Of a stretch of 42,909 nt of DNA, positions 7,609 through 16,813 are shown in pieces. Every line of letters starts with the position of its first letter. The first letter of the stretch is position 1. The stretch is from an uncultured Eubacterium sp. (GTDB lineage Bacteria > Bacillota > Clostridia > Lachnospirales > Lachnospiraceae). The notes under the pieces are model-generated. The model ran no database searches. It was not told the origin of the DNA and worked only from the letters and a program-made list of their open reading frames with translations. Location: NCBI GenBank assembly GCA_949959185.1, contig CATLIX010000028.1:1-42909 (forward strand), given 5' to 3'. A program made the position numbers and the translations under genes.

Positions 7609-8748
7609 ATGATAAAAAGAAAAACAGAAAAACTGAATGTGGAAACCAGTCTGCTGGGTTTTGGCTGCATGAGGTTTCCGACTGATGCAGAAGGTAAAAT
7701 TGATGAGGTACGGGCGGCAAACATGCTGGATATGGCTTACCGGGCAGGTGTAAATTATTTTGACACGGCCTATACCTATCATGAACAGGAAAGCGAAGGC
7801 TTTGTGGGAAAGGTGCTGGAGCAATACCCCAGAGATTCCTATTATCTTGCCACAAAGCTCCCCATATGGCTTCTGGAGCGGGAGGAAGACGTGCGCCGGG
7901 TATTCGGGGAGCAACTGGAACGTCTGGGGAAAACTTATGTGGACTTTTATCTGTTTCATGCAGTGGACAAAAGCCGCTGGGAGAAAATAAAAGAGCTGCA
8001 GGTTCTGGAAGTATGCGAAGCCCTTCAGCGGGAAGGCAAAATCCGTCATCTTGGATTTTCTTTCCATGACAGCTATGAGGTATTTGAGGAAATACTTACC
8101 AGCCGGGACTGGGACTTCTGCCAGATACAGTATAATTATATGGATACGGAAGAACAGGCAGGCCGCCGGGGGTATGAGCTGGCGGAAAAACTGGGCGTGC
8201 CCATGATTGTTATGGAGCCGGTGCGGGGCGGGAGCCTTGCGGGATTTTCAGAAGATATCAACGAGAAATTTTACGGTCTGAGCCGGGAACGCTCCATCGC
8301 TTCTTATGCCCTCCGGTGGGTGGCAGATCATGAAAATGTAAAAGTAGTGTTAAGCGGCATGTCCACAGAGGCACAGACGGAGGATAACTTAAAGACCTTT
8401 GGGAATTATATGCCCCTGAGCCGGCAGGAACAGCAGACCATTGCAGATGTGGTGCAGACGCTGCGTTCCAGGGTACAGAACGGCTGTACCGGCTGCGGTT
8501 ACTGTATGCCCTGTCCTGCAGGGGTGAACATTCCCAGGAATTTCAAAATCTGGAATCAGTACCACATTTACCGGAAATATGATATGATAAAAGGAAGCTG
8601 GGAACAGATGGGTGAGAAAGAGAAGCCCCTGAGCTGTATCAAATGCGGTAAATGCGAGGAGGCATGTCCCCAGCATATCCGGATTCGCGAGGATCTGGCC
8701 AGAGTGCAGAATGAGCTGGATGAGGAAAGAAATGCAGTGAAAAAGTAA
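7609..8748 (+). CDS. aldo/keto reductase with C-terminal 4Fe-4S ferredoxin domain
   Basis: 379 residues. The N-terminal ~275 are an (alpha/beta)8 aldo/keto reductase barrel: GFGCMRFP, VNYFDTAYTYH (catalytic Asp and Tyr), LATKLP (Lys) and FYLFHAVD (His). The C-terminus carries two cysteine clusters, CTGCGYCMPCPAGV and CIKCGKCEEACP, which would ligate two [4Fe-4S] clusters. The family is common in anaerobic clostridia and probably couples ferredoxin to carbonyl reduction; the substrate is unknown. AAAGGAG lies 8 bases before the start. trpB starts 18 bp after the stop, so the two are probably in one operon. Confidence 0.92.
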   Translation: MIKRKTEKLNVETSLLGFGCMRFPTDAEGKIDEVRAANMLDMAYRAGVNYFDTAYTYHEQESEGFVGKVLEQYPRDSYYLATKLPIWLLEREEDVRRVFGEQLERLGKTYVDFYLFHAVDKSRWEKIKELQVLEVCEALQREGKIRHLGFSFHDSYEVFEEILTSRDWDFCQIQYNYMDTEEQAGRRGYELAEKLGVPMIVMEPVRGGSLAGFSEDINEKFYGLSRERSIASYALRWVADHENVKVVLSGMSTEAQTEDNLKTFGNYMPLSRQEQQTIADVVQTLRSRVQNGCTGCGYCMPCPAGVNIPRNFKIWNQYHIYRKYDMIKGSWEQMGEKEKPLSCIKCGKCEEACPQHIRIREDLARVQNELDEERNAVKK

Positions 8749-8766
8749 AACAACAGGAAAGGATAC

Positions 8767-9990
8767 GTGAAAACCATGGATTACAGAACATATTTAAGAA
8801 ATTATCCCAATAAAGAAGGAAGATTCGGAGAATACGGCGGCGCCTATCTGTCTGAGGAACTGAAACCGGCTTTTGAAGAAATTACGGAAGCATATCAGAC
8901 CATCTGCCATTCTTCACAGTTTATCAACGAACTGCGGAGAATCCGCAGGGAATTCCAGGGCAGGCCCACACCGGTATATCATTGTGAGCGCCTTTCCCGG
9001 CAGATTGGCAACTGCCAGATTTATCTGAAACGTGAAGATTTGAATCATACAGGAGCCCATAAGCTGAACCACTGTATGGGAGAAGGTCTGCTGGCCAAAT
9101 TTATGGGAAAGAAACGCCTGATTGCAGAGACAGGTGCCGGACAGCATGGTGTGGCGCTGGCAACAGCGGCCGCCTACTTCGGACTGGAATGTGAAATTCA
9201 TATGGGAGAGGTGGATATTGCAAAACAGGCGCCGAATGTTACACGCATGAAAATCCTGGGGGCAAAGGTGGTGCCCGTAAGCCATGGGCTGAAAACTCTG
9301 AAAGAAGCCGTGGACTCCGCCTTTGATTCCTATGCCAGAAATTATAAAGATTCCATTTACTGTATCGGTTCTGCTCTTGGGCCCCATCCCTTCCCCCTGA
9401 TGGTTCGGGATTTTCAGTCTGTGGTAGGATATGAAGCAAGAGATCAGTTCCGTGAAATGACAGGCATTGATCCGGATGTGGTATGTGCCTGCGTGGGCGG
9501 CGGCAGCAACTCTATCGGCATGTTTATTCCGTTTCTGAACGACCCTGTTGACATTGTGGGAGTGGAGCCTCTGGGAAGAGGCGAGAAACTGGGAGACCAT
9601 GCAGCCTCCATGAAATACGGAGAGAAAGGCGTTATGCATGGATTTGAAAGTATTATGCTGAAGGATGAGGCAGGGGAGCCGGCGCCGGTATATTCTATTG
9701 CCAGCGGGCTGGATTACCCTTCCGTAGGGCCGGAACATGCATTTTTGCATGATGAGGGAAGAATTCAGTATGAGACCGCAGGAGATGAGGAAGCCATGGA
9801 AGCCTTCTTTAAACTGTCCCGTTATGAAGGTATTATTCCCGCTGTGGAAAGCTCCCATGCAGTTGCCTGGGCCATGAAAAAAGCCAGGGAAATGGGACAG
9901 GGTTCGATTCTGGTGTGTCTCAGCGGCAGAGGCGATAAAGACATTGATTATGTAGTGGAACACTATGGTTATGGTGAACAGTTTTTATAA
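8767..9990 (+). CDS. trpB: tryptophan synthase beta chain (orphan)
   Basis: 407 residues. PLP enzyme that condenses indole with L-serine to give L-tryptophan. Family signatures: [23 protein letters not shown] (Schiff-base Lys ~99), [10 protein letters not shown] with the catalytic Glu, [17 protein letters not shown], the phosphate loop [25 protein letters not shown] with the conserved Asp, and SGRGDKD. Length and motifs match the TrpB1 type rather than the longer TrpB2. The first codon is GTG, preceded by AGGAAAGG; an ATG three codons later is the alternative. No trpA or other trp gene is near. It lies between a reductase and a pRiA4b-like gene with 15-18 bp gaps, which is unusual. It may salvage free indole or partner with a distant TrpA. 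Confidence 0.93.
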   Translation: MKTMDYRTYLRNYPNKEGRFGEYGGAYLSEELKPAFEEITEAYQTICHSSQFINELRRIRREFQGRPTPVYHCERLSRQIGNCQIYLKREDLNHTGAHKLNHCMGEGLLAKFMGKKRLIAETGAGQHGVALATAAAYFGLECEIHMGEVDIAKQAPNVTRMKILGAKVVPVSHGLKTLKEAVDSAFDSYARNYKDSIYCIGSALGPHPFPLMVRDFQSVVGYEARDQFREMTGIDPDVVCACVGGGSNSIGMFIPFLNDPVDIVGVEPLGRGEKLGDHAASMKYGEKGVMHGFESIMLKDEAGEPAPVYSIASGLDYPSVGPEHAFLHDEGRIQYETAGDEEAMEAFFKLSRYEGIIPAVESSHAVAWAMKKAREMGQGSILVCLSGRGDKDIDYVVEHYGYGEQFL

Positions 9991-10005
9991 AAACGGCGGT
10001 GAAAG

Positions 10006-11694
10006 ATGATTTCAGATAAACTGTATGAACTTGCGTTTGAATATAAGAAAAGAAAGTTGTGGAAAATCCTCTGGGATTTGCAGCTTTTTGGGGTAAAACT
10101 GTCCGATGGCAGAATCGGTTACATCAGTATTATGGGGGCGGCAGGAGAGCATTGCGCCCTGGGCCTTTATGTTGGCGATGAAGGCATGGAAAGTTTCCGT
10201 ACCATAGCCAGAGCCAACAGATATCAGCTTTCCCCTCTGGAATTTCAGGAGCATCTGCTGCAGCAGAATTGTCTGCAGTGTGCCTTTGAGGGGAAAAATG
10301 AACTGTCGGAACAGGAGCTTGAGGAAGCCAGGGCTTATGCCCGTGCACATGATATCAGGATTTCCGGAAAAAATGCCTATCCCCAGTTTGTGAAATATCA
10401 GTCCAACCACTATCCCTGGCATCTGCAGACAGAACAGGAGCAGGAACTCCTCTGCCAGGCATTGCAGGCAGCCATTGAGCTGTCGGAAATTCTGAAAAGC
10501 ACCACGCCCATTGCGTTGGGACTGGCGCCGGTAAATGACCTTACAGAAGAGATTCTGATGCTGGAACCCGGTGAAAAGGGTTTTGTGCTGACCAGTACAA
10601 AACTTCCCTGTATAAAGCCGAAAAAGTGGCCGGCGCCCAAAGCCGGCAATGATATCGGCATAGCCAGCCTGAAACGGATGGAACGGATGGGGGTATGGGA
10701 ATGTGAGCTGCTCCGGTTTCCGGAGCCTGTTCGGAACAAACCGGAAGAAATTCCCTATTTCCCCATTATTCTGCTGGCAGTGGAGTCCTCCACAAATTAT
10801 ATCCTTCCGGTGCCTCCGGTGGAACATTATGAAGATAATCCGGAAGAATTGCTGAATCTGTTTATGGAATCTCTTCAGCAGCAGAAAATATGTCCGGACC
10901 AGATAAAAGTACGGGACCAGCGTACCGCTGCATTTGTGAAAGCCTTTTGCAGCAGGCTGAAAATCACTGTCAGTATGGAAAAAGAACTGCCTGCACTGGA
11001 GACTGCGGAAGCTGATTTTCTGAAACATTTTTCCATGAGCGAAGAGGAAGAAATGGATGAAATGATTCAGATGATGGAAACGATACTGGAACTGAATAAA
11101 GAACAGGTGGAAAGTCTGCCGGAAAACATGGTGGAACAGATTGACATGATTCTGGAACAGGGGATTTTGCCGGAGGAACTGGAGTGGAAAGTCAGGCGTC
11201 TTCTGCATCCGGAACTGGCTGATAACCGGCCGGACAAATCGGCGTTTCGAACTGTAAAGTCCGGGAGAGACCATTCCTATGTAATCAGTGTTTCCCTGGG
11301 AACAGGATGTTACCGCCATATCCGGATTTCCGGCAGAAGTACACTGTGGGATCTGCACAGCATTATACTGGAAGCCTTTGGGTTTGACGACGACCATGCC
11401 CATGCATTTTTCATGGATAATGTGCAGTGGAGCCGCCGGAACTGCTATTTTATGAGGGATATGGAAATGGAATACGATGGTCCGTCCACAGAGGAATGCA
11501 GCTTGGACCGGGCAGGTCTGTGCAAAGAGAAACAGTTCAAATTTCTGTTTGATTTCGGAGATGAGTGGCTGTTCCAGTGCAAAGTGCTCCGGGTATTGAA
11601 AGAAGGCACCGAAGAACCGGAAATTATCAAAAGCAAAGGGGAGGCGCCAAAGCAGTATCCCGACTGGGAGGAGGATGACTGGGAAGGCGAGTGA
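10006..11694 (+). CDS. pRiA4b ORF-3-like domain protein with long N-terminal region
   Basis: 562 residues, soluble, acidic. The C-terminal ~140 residues match the plasmid pRiA4b ORF-3-like domain (SYVISVSLG, STLWDLHSIILEAFGFDDDH, HAHAFFMD, FLFDFGDEWLFQCKV). The N-terminal ~350 residues form a separate region seen with this domain in clostridia, starting with LYELAFEYKKRKLWKILWDL. A glutamate/methionine-rich helix (~residues 340-385) joins them. No enzymatic motif is evident; the biochemical role of the family is unknown, and it often accompanies regulators or mobile DNA. The start has GGCGGTGAAAG just upstream. The HTH regulator begins 17 bp after the stop, so they are likely coexpressed. Confidence 0.75.
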   Translation: MISDKLYELAFEYKKRKLWKILWDLQLFGVKLSDGRIGYISIMGAAGEHCALGLYVGDEGMESFRTIARANRYQLSPLEFQEHLLQQNCLQCAFEGKNELSEQELEEARAYARAHDIRISGKNAYPQFVKYQSNHYPWHLQTEQEQELLCQALQAAIELSEILKSTTPIALGLAPVNDLTEEILMLEPGEKGFVLTSTKLPCIKPKKWPAPKAGNDIGIASLKRMERMGVWECELLRFPEPVRNKPEEIPYFPIILLAVESSTNYILPVPPVEHYEDNPEELLNLFMESLQQQKICPDQIKVRDQRTAAFVKAFCSRLKITVSMEKELPALETAEADFLKHFSMSEEEEMDEMIQMMETILELNKEQVESLPENMVEQIDMILEQGILPEELEWKVRRLLHPELADNRPDKSAFRTVKSGRDHSYVISVSLGTGCYRHIRISGRSTLWDLHSIILEAFGFDDDHAHAFFMDNVQWSRRNCYFMRDMEMEYDGPSTEECSLDRAGLCKEKQFKFLFDFGDEWLFQCKVLRVLKEGTEEPEIIKSKGEAPKQYPDWEEDDWEGE

Positions 11695-11711
11695 GAGGGT
11701 GAGAAGCAAAA

Positions 11712-13526
11712 GTGACCGGACACATAGGAAATATGCTTTATTCCATGCGGGAGGAGATGGGAATTTCCCAGAAAGAGCTGGCAGGAGGCCTTCTGAGTAT
11801 TCCGGAGCTGTCCCGTCTGGAAAAAGGAGAAAAAACAGCAGATAAAGTATTGCTGGAAGCGCTGTTTCAGCGTTTGGGGAAATCTCTGGATAAACTGGAG
11901 ACTGCCATGTCCCAGGAGGAATATCAGATTGTTTTTCTGCGGACATGTATGTTGGAAAGCCTTATAAAAAAAGATCATCGGAGTGTGGAAGCCCTGTTGG
12001 GTGAATACAGATTATGCACCGGAGAGCAAAAAGTATTACACAGGCAGTTTCTGCAGATGATGCAGGCGGTTGACAGATATGTGCAGAATCATATTGCAGA
12101 AGAGTGCATGGAAGCATTGACGCAGGCCCTGGAACTTACGGTTCCGAAATGGAAACCGGAAAAAGGCAGAAGATATTACCTTTGCGTACAGGAAATACGG
12201 ATTCTGCTGCTGATTTGTTATCTGATGATGGAAACTGAATATTTTAAGACAGCAGAAAATTACCTGGAAGTTCTGTTTCAGTACCTGGAAGATCACTATA
12301 CGGACGGAGAAGAAAAAGCAAAAATATATCCTCAGTGCGCATGGCTTTTGACAGAGATTTATCTGAAGCAGAACGAGACAGGGAAAGCATATAAAATCTG
12401 CAGGCAGGGGAAAGCATGTCTGGTTCAGAATGGTGTACTGACACTGATGGAGGAATTTTTAAAACTGGAAATAAAGTGTCTTAAGAAGCTGGAAAAGGCA
12501 GAAAAACAGCCTGAACCGGTACATGAACTGGAAGCAATTCAATTTCTTTCTCAGTTTGCAGGAGAAAAACCTCCGTTAGAAAAAGTATGTTATTTTCTGA
12601 TGACAAGCCAGCAGAGCGAAGTGGTGATAAGCAATGAGATGATTCGGGAATTCCGTCTGGCACAGCATTTATCTCAGGAAGCATTAAGCGCAGATATCTG
12701 TACGCAGGAAACCCTTTCAAGGATTGAAAGGGGAAAACGCAGTCCTAACCGGAATAATCTGTATGCCATGATGGAGCGGATGGGTTCTGAGCGAAAAACC
12801 TATTACGGATTTATTGTGGCAGATGATTACAGTCTGTATGAAAAGGTCAGGCTTTTTAAACGCGAAGCGTCGAGAGGAAGAAATGAGGAAGCGCATGTTC
12901 TTCTGCAGGAACTGGAAGAAAGTCTTGACAGGAATATTCTCCTGAACAGGCAGTTTCTGGAGACTGCCTGGCTGCAGGAACAGTGGAGTACAGGAAGAAT
13001 CTCTGAAGAACATGCCATTCAGAAGCTGGAAGAACTGCTTCAGTATACGATGAAGGAATATGATGGAGAGATTCATCGGATTCCTTTCCGGCAGGAGTTT
13101 GTAATATTGAATCAGATAGCCCGTTGTATGAGAAGAAGCGGGAATGTCAGAGGAGCAACTGACCTGTATAAACAGATATTAGGCAGATACGGGAACAGCA
13201 GAGTATTAAAACAGCATCATGCCGTGTCGTTATTTCTTTTGTATATTAATTATACGGGGTATCTGGAAGTGGAAAACAGGCTGGAGGAAGCAGAACTAAT
13301 TGGAAGAGAAGGAATCAGACTGACAATGGATTGTCAGAGAGGTGACATAGCAGGAAAGATTATGGGAAATCTTTCCTGTGTGTACGAAAAAAAGGATGGC
13401 CAGGAAAATGAGGTGCTGGCAGAGACCTGTATGAGATACAGTTATTACATATTAAAGCTGTATGAGGATGATTTTGAGCATACAAAAGAATATTATCAAC
13501 AAAAGTATGAGACGGGCAGGCATTAA
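11712..13526 (+). CDS. double-HTH (XRE) regulator with TPR-like helical repeats
   Basis: 604 residues. A first XRE-type helix-turn-helix lies at residues ~8-60 (MREEMGISQKELAGG, SIPELSRLEKGEK). A second lies at ~312-365 (REFRLAQHLSQEALSAD, TQETLSRIERGKRSPNRNN). Both are followed by long alpha-helical regions resembling TPR repeats (~65-270 and ~380-600). This looks like a head-to-tail duplication of an Rgg/PlcR-like HTH-TPR unit, a class in which the TPR part may bind a peptide. The first codon is GTG after GAGAGGGTGAG; an ATG seven codons downstream would shorten helix 1. It ends the 7.6-13.5 kb run and precedes the AT-rich block, which it may control. Confidence 0.75.
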   Translation: MTGHIGNMLYSMREEMGISQKELAGGLLSIPELSRLEKGEKTADKVLLEALFQRLGKSLDKLETAMSQEEYQIVFLRTCMLESLIKKDHRSVEALLGEYRLCTGEQKVLHRQFLQMMQAVDRYVQNHIAEECMEALTQALELTVPKWKPEKGRRYYLCVQEIRILLLICYLMMETEYFKTAENYLEVLFQYLEDHYTDGEEKAKIYPQCAWLLTEIYLKQNETGKAYKICRQGKACLVQNGVLTLMEEFLKLEIKCLKKLEKAEKQPEPVHELEAIQFLSQFAGEKPPLEKVCYFLMTSQQSEVVISNEMIREFRLAQHLSQEALSADICTQETLSRIERGKRSPNRNNLYAMMERMGSERKTYYGFIVADDYSLYEKVRLFKREASRGRNEEAHVLLQELEESLDRNILLNRQFLETAWLQEQWSTGRISEEHAIQKLEELLQYTMKEYDGEIHRIPFRQEFVILNQIARCMRRSGNVRGATDLYKQILGRYGNSRVLKQHHAVSLFLLYINYTGYLEVENRLEEAELIGREGIRLTMDCQRGDIAGKIMGNLSCVYEKKDGQENEVLAETCMRYSYYILKLYEDDFEHTKEYYQQKYETGRH

Positions 13527-13696
13527 TTTACATTTCCACAATCATGGAGTTCGAAAGTCTGGATTGGTGTATGACAACAGTAGGGTAATGAGATAAAGGG
13601 AGAAGTTAATGATATACTACATAAAAGAATAATGATTGTTTTTTCATTAATGGTAATCCTCCTGAAAATTTTTTATTTATTTTATATAGTTTTATG

Positions 13697-13764
13697 GCAA
13701 AGTCTATGACGTTTTTCGAAAATATGCGTTGATGCTGATTTTCGAAAAACGTCATAGACTTTGC
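13697..13764. repeat. perfect 27-bp inverted repeat with 14-base loop
   Basis: Left arm 13697-13723 and right arm 13738-13764 are exact reverse complements (begins GCAAAGTCTATGACG), with loop ATGCGTTGATGCTG. No T tract follows, so it is not an ordinary terminator. It lies in the ~300-bp gene-free gap between the HTH regulator and the PPC-like gene. It may be a recombination or protein-binding site, or an RNA hairpin in a long leader. Confidence 0.85.
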
Positions 13765-13773
13765 ATTTAAAGG

Positions 13774-13801
13774 TATTATACTTATTATATTATACTTATT
13801 A
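13774..13801 (+). repeat. 14-bp tandem duplication in promoter region
   Basis: TATTATACTTATTA occurs twice, head to tail (13774-13787, 13788-13801). It contains several -10-like hexamers and sits just upstream of the AGGAGG at 13812. A change in copy number would alter promoter spacing. Confidence 0.7.
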
Positions 13802-13825
13802 TTTTATTTACAGGAGGAAAGTGGT

Positions 13826-14649
13826 ATGATAAGAAAAAGTGGGGAAAATTTCTGGCAGCATGTATAACAGCAGCACTTTTTACAGGAATAACTATGAATG
13901 TACATGCACAGTCCGTGAAGGAAACTGAGCCGAATGATACTATGGAAACAGCAGAAACAATATCAGCAAACAGGCAGACGCCACAGGAGTATATGAAAGG
14001 GGATAATAGTAATTCCTATGTTGTGAAAGGGTATGTTTCTACAAGTGATGAAGACTGGTTTAAGGTGTATTTAAACAGCGCACAGGACAGCTACTTTTCT
14101 ATATATTCAGACATATTGTATTTTCAGATATATGATTCAAATGGAAATCCTGTGACAGAGGAGATTTATGAAACAGATGCTACCAGCCACTATCATGTTT
14201 ATGATTTTAATCATTTGCCAACGGGGTATTATTATGTTCGTCTGAGAGGAACAAGAGTAATCGACTCATATCAGTTTTTGTTTGGCAATCCCGTATATCG
14301 TACTGGTAAAGTGATACGAGAAGGAGAAAGAATTTCTTTGTCTTCCGGTAATACAAAGCAGGAGGATATTATAGATTTTACTTATAGTGATTGTCCGGAA
14401 AAAGCACAGGTTACTACTATCCTGATTGGTGGAGTAAATTCAGGTTATGCGGATAAGGTTGAAGTGGCTTATTCTGAATCTCCCAGCACTTTTATAAAAA
14501 CATATTCTGCTGCATGGGGAAGTATTGACGTACCATTCAGTTATAATTATGGATTAGACGGAGCTTATACATTTTCGTATACCTATAAAAATGATAAAAC
14601 TTTTACGCCAATATACAGTTTTTATTATATCTATCCGACATTACCATGA
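13826..14649 (+). pseudogene. secreted PPC-like domain protein, signal peptide out of frame by one base
   Basis: AGGAGG (13812-13817) precedes an ATG at 13826, but that frame stops after 13 codons. The frame used from 13894 onward, read upstream, encodes KKWGKFLAACITAALFTG then ITMNVHA, a clear signal peptide without its own start. One extra A in the AGAAAAAG run (13832-13839) would fuse the ATG to this signal peptide. The mature part begins with ETEPNDTMETA, the opening of bacterial pre-peptidase C-terminal (PPC) domains, then DEDWFKVYL and LPTGYYYVRL; residues after ~120 form another beta-rich region. The body (13894-14649) is intact. Options are a real frameshift, programmed or transcriptional slippage at the A run, or a sequencing error. 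An ATG at 13894 would give a cytoplasmic product. Confidence 0.65.
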
Positions 14650-14661
14650 AAGGAGATTTGA

Positions 14662-15603
14662 ATGTTCGAGATAAATAATATGGATATTATTCAAAAAGCC
14701 AGGTTGAATCAGCTTCAGATGGAACAGGATGCATTAAAAGTTATATTTTCAGCCAACAAGGGAAAGTCCCGTGGGATGTCCCTGGGAAAAGATTCTTATA
14801 TCCGGCAAAGCCAGGAACCATACCTGTATGCAGATTATACGGAATCGGGTGTTTTGCGGTCGGCAACCGGAAAAGTGGCCAAAGAAGATATCTGGGATTA
14901 TCTGAATAATCTGAAAGATCTGAAAGGATCCGTTGTAAATAATCAGTTTGTGGTAAAAGGTAAGGTATGTGACATCAGTCAGATTGAAAAATTAGACAGG
15001 GAATTGCTGACAGAGATGAGAGCGGTTGATAATGTTCTGACTTTTGAGTCTGGCGTCTGCTATGGAGTAACAACGAGAGATGGCGGAACGGAAAATACAT
15101 GGGGAATGAGGACAGGAGGTAATGGAAAGCTGTATGTTGCCCGGTCAGAAACCTTATATGCGTTAGAAAATGGTATTATGTTGAAAGAACTTGGAGAATG
15201 GAAAACATTTTTTTCTGCTCTTACAAATCGCGGTAACGCTGCGGCGGGAGGTATTACAATTTTGCTGGACGAAAGCAAAGTAAAAAGGATGATGGATCAG
15301 CTTGGATTTGAACCAGGCATGTGTACTGTTATGGTTGATGGAAAGGAAAATACTTTTTTTTACGGTCATGATGGAAGACTTTATCCTAAATATCAGTATG
15401 ACGGGGCTTACATTGGAATGACTCAGGGGGATAATTTAATAAATTATGAGGTTGGAGACGAATTTAATTACAATGGAACGATATACAGGATGGATCAAAA
15501 CGGTCATATCAATGTTCCTTATGGAGAAGATATATTCCATTGTCTGAGTCGTCCGGAAAGCAAATTTGCGAAAAAACTGCGGGGAGAAATGCAAACAGGT
15601 TAA
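14662..15603 (+). CDS. unknown protein, 313 residues
   Basis: AAAGGAG precedes the ATG, 12 bp after the PPC-like gene, so the two are likely cotranscribed. It has no signal peptide or membrane segment. The N-terminal ~35 residues are a polar helix (IIQKARLNQLQMEQDALK) and the rest is mixed with many Gly and Tyr (GVCYGVTTRDGGTENTWG, AAAGGITILLDESKVKRMM, DGAYIGMTQGDN). I do not recognise a family. The N-terminal helix followed by a globular domain could fit a non-classically exported or surface-associated protein, but nothing proves it. Base composition is AT-rich like its neighbours. A strong terminator follows. Confidence 0.7.
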   Translation: MFEINNMDIIQKARLNQLQMEQDALKVIFSANKGKSRGMSLGKDSYIRQSQEPYLYADYTESGVLRSATGKVAKEDIWDYLNNLKDLKGSVVNNQFVVKGKVCDISQIEKLDRELLTEMRAVDNVLTFESGVCYGVTTRDGGTENTWGMRTGGNGKLYVARSETLYALENGIMLKELGEWKTFFSALTNRGNAAAGGITILLDESKVKRMMDQLGFEPGMCTVMVDGKENTFFYGHDGRLYPKYQYDGAYIGMTQGDNLINYEVGDEFNYNGTIYRMDQNGHINVPYGEDIFHCLSRPESKFAKKLRGEMQTG

Positions 15604-15649
15604 TAGCAGAGAAAATATGAGAGAGTAGTTACTTCGGGAATAATCAGAT

Positions 15650-15696
15650 ACACATAATGTCATCTCAGTTTGAGGATGGCGTTATGTGTATTTTTT
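15650..15696 (+). terminator. intrinsic terminator
   Basis: ACACATAATGTCATC and GATGGCGTTATGTGT form a ~17-bp stem (one bulge, some wobbles) with loop AGTTT, then six T. Confidence 0.85.
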
Positions 15697-15784
15697 ACTA
15701 AGAGAATATTTGACGATATGGTTGAGTTTTTGCCGTACAAATGGTATGATTTCCTATATAAAAAATGGATGCGATAAAATATTT

Positions 15785-16801
15785 ATGAAAAAACAGATAA
15801 AAATCCTGCTTTTGGCAGTTGTTCTGATTATAACCATGGCCGGGTGTCTGCCGGAGAAAGTGCAGGAAAACAGAGAGAAAAGAGTAATTTCTCAGGAACC
15901 GGCACAGGAGAAAGAGGAAACAGTACCCGATGGCCCCATATACCATGAAGATGGAACCATTACTTTGAGTGAAGGTTATACGGCTTTTGGGTTTTATGAT
16001 ATTGAAACAGGAAAAATCTATGATTCCGGAACGATATATCCGGTAAAGGACAAAAAAATAACGGGGCGTGTTTCTTTCCAGCAGAATTTTCCGGAAACAA
16101 GGCATTATCTTTTTATTGCCATGGTGGATTATCAGCAGCAGGAATTTGTGGTAGAGGGAGAAAAATATACGGGCTTTCCATTTGAACTGACAGGGGACAC
16201 GGAGATGAATTTCCGGATAGAACTGGATGTAACGGAATCTGCCGAAGAGTTTTCCTATATAATTTTGCCGGAGCCGGAAGAAAAAGCATTTATGAAAGAC
16301 GGAGAATATCAGGACTGTGTCTTTGAGCTTCAGAGGGGATATGTCTACCGGATTAATCTTATGAATGAATCTGGGGGTCAAAAGGAGGAACCGGATGAGA
16401 CTGTGGAAAGCATGGATATTACAGATGCACAGATACCAGACGGATTCATGCTGACAGAAAAGCATGACAGTGTAAAAAATGCAATTGAGATGGTTGTGGA
16501 AGGGAAGTCCGGAGAAATCTGCGAGCTTGTGATTTCAAATAAAAACGGAACAGCAGACGTGGAATATGTGCTTACGGCATTTTTGAACTGGAAACAGATT
16601 CCTCTGACAGAGGGAGCAGAAAAAGGATATATTAAAGTTCCGGCCGGAAAGGCATACGTTGTTCCCATTACTCTTCCAGAAGCAGAAGCAGATTCCGTAT
16701 ATCAGATTTACGGATTCGGATTTCCTTACGGCAAATTAAACAGAAAAGAAATCAGAGAGGATCCGGTCACATTTCGTATGGTAATTAATCCCCGGAAATA
16801 G
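15785..16801 (+). CDS. lipoprotein of unknown function
   Basis: 338 residues. The N-terminus MKKQIKILLLAVVLIITMAG ends in a lipobox (M-A-G-Cys21), so the product should be lipid-anchored on the outer face of the membrane. A Glu-rich linker (~25-50) leads to beta-rich domains, for example EDGTITLSEGYTAFGFYDIE and PAGKAYVVPITLP. No known domain is recognised. The ORF is open upstream to 15686, but the ATG at 15785 gives a textbook lipoprotein signal. Its ribosome site is weak (GGATG 14 bases away). The ABC half-transporter starts 12 bp after the stop, suggesting a shared operon. Confidence 0.75.
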   Translation: MKKQIKILLLAVVLIITMAGCLPEKVQENREKRVISQEPAQEKEETVPDGPIYHEDGTITLSEGYTAFGFYDIETGKIYDSGTIYPVKDKKITGRVSFQQNFPETRHYLFIAMVDYQQQEFVVEGEKYTGFPFELTGDTEMNFRIELDVTESAEEFSYIILPEPEEKAFMKDGEYQDCVFELQRGYVYRINLMNESGGQKEEPDETVESMDITDAQIPDGFMLTEKHDSVKNAIEMVVEGKSGEICELVISNKNGTADVEYVLTAFLNWKQIPLTEGAEKGYIKVPAGKAYVVPITLPEAEADSVYQIYGFGFPYGKLNRKEIREDPVTFRMVINPRK

Positions 16802-16813
16802 AAGGAGAAATTG

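Noticed and set aside
10012-11946. Long minus-strand open frame (644 codons) opposite the pRiA4b-like and regulator genes
   Set aside because: It is an antisense frame of a codon-biased gene, rich in Phe/His/Gln/Cys, with no recognisable domain. The plus-strand proteins have clear families.
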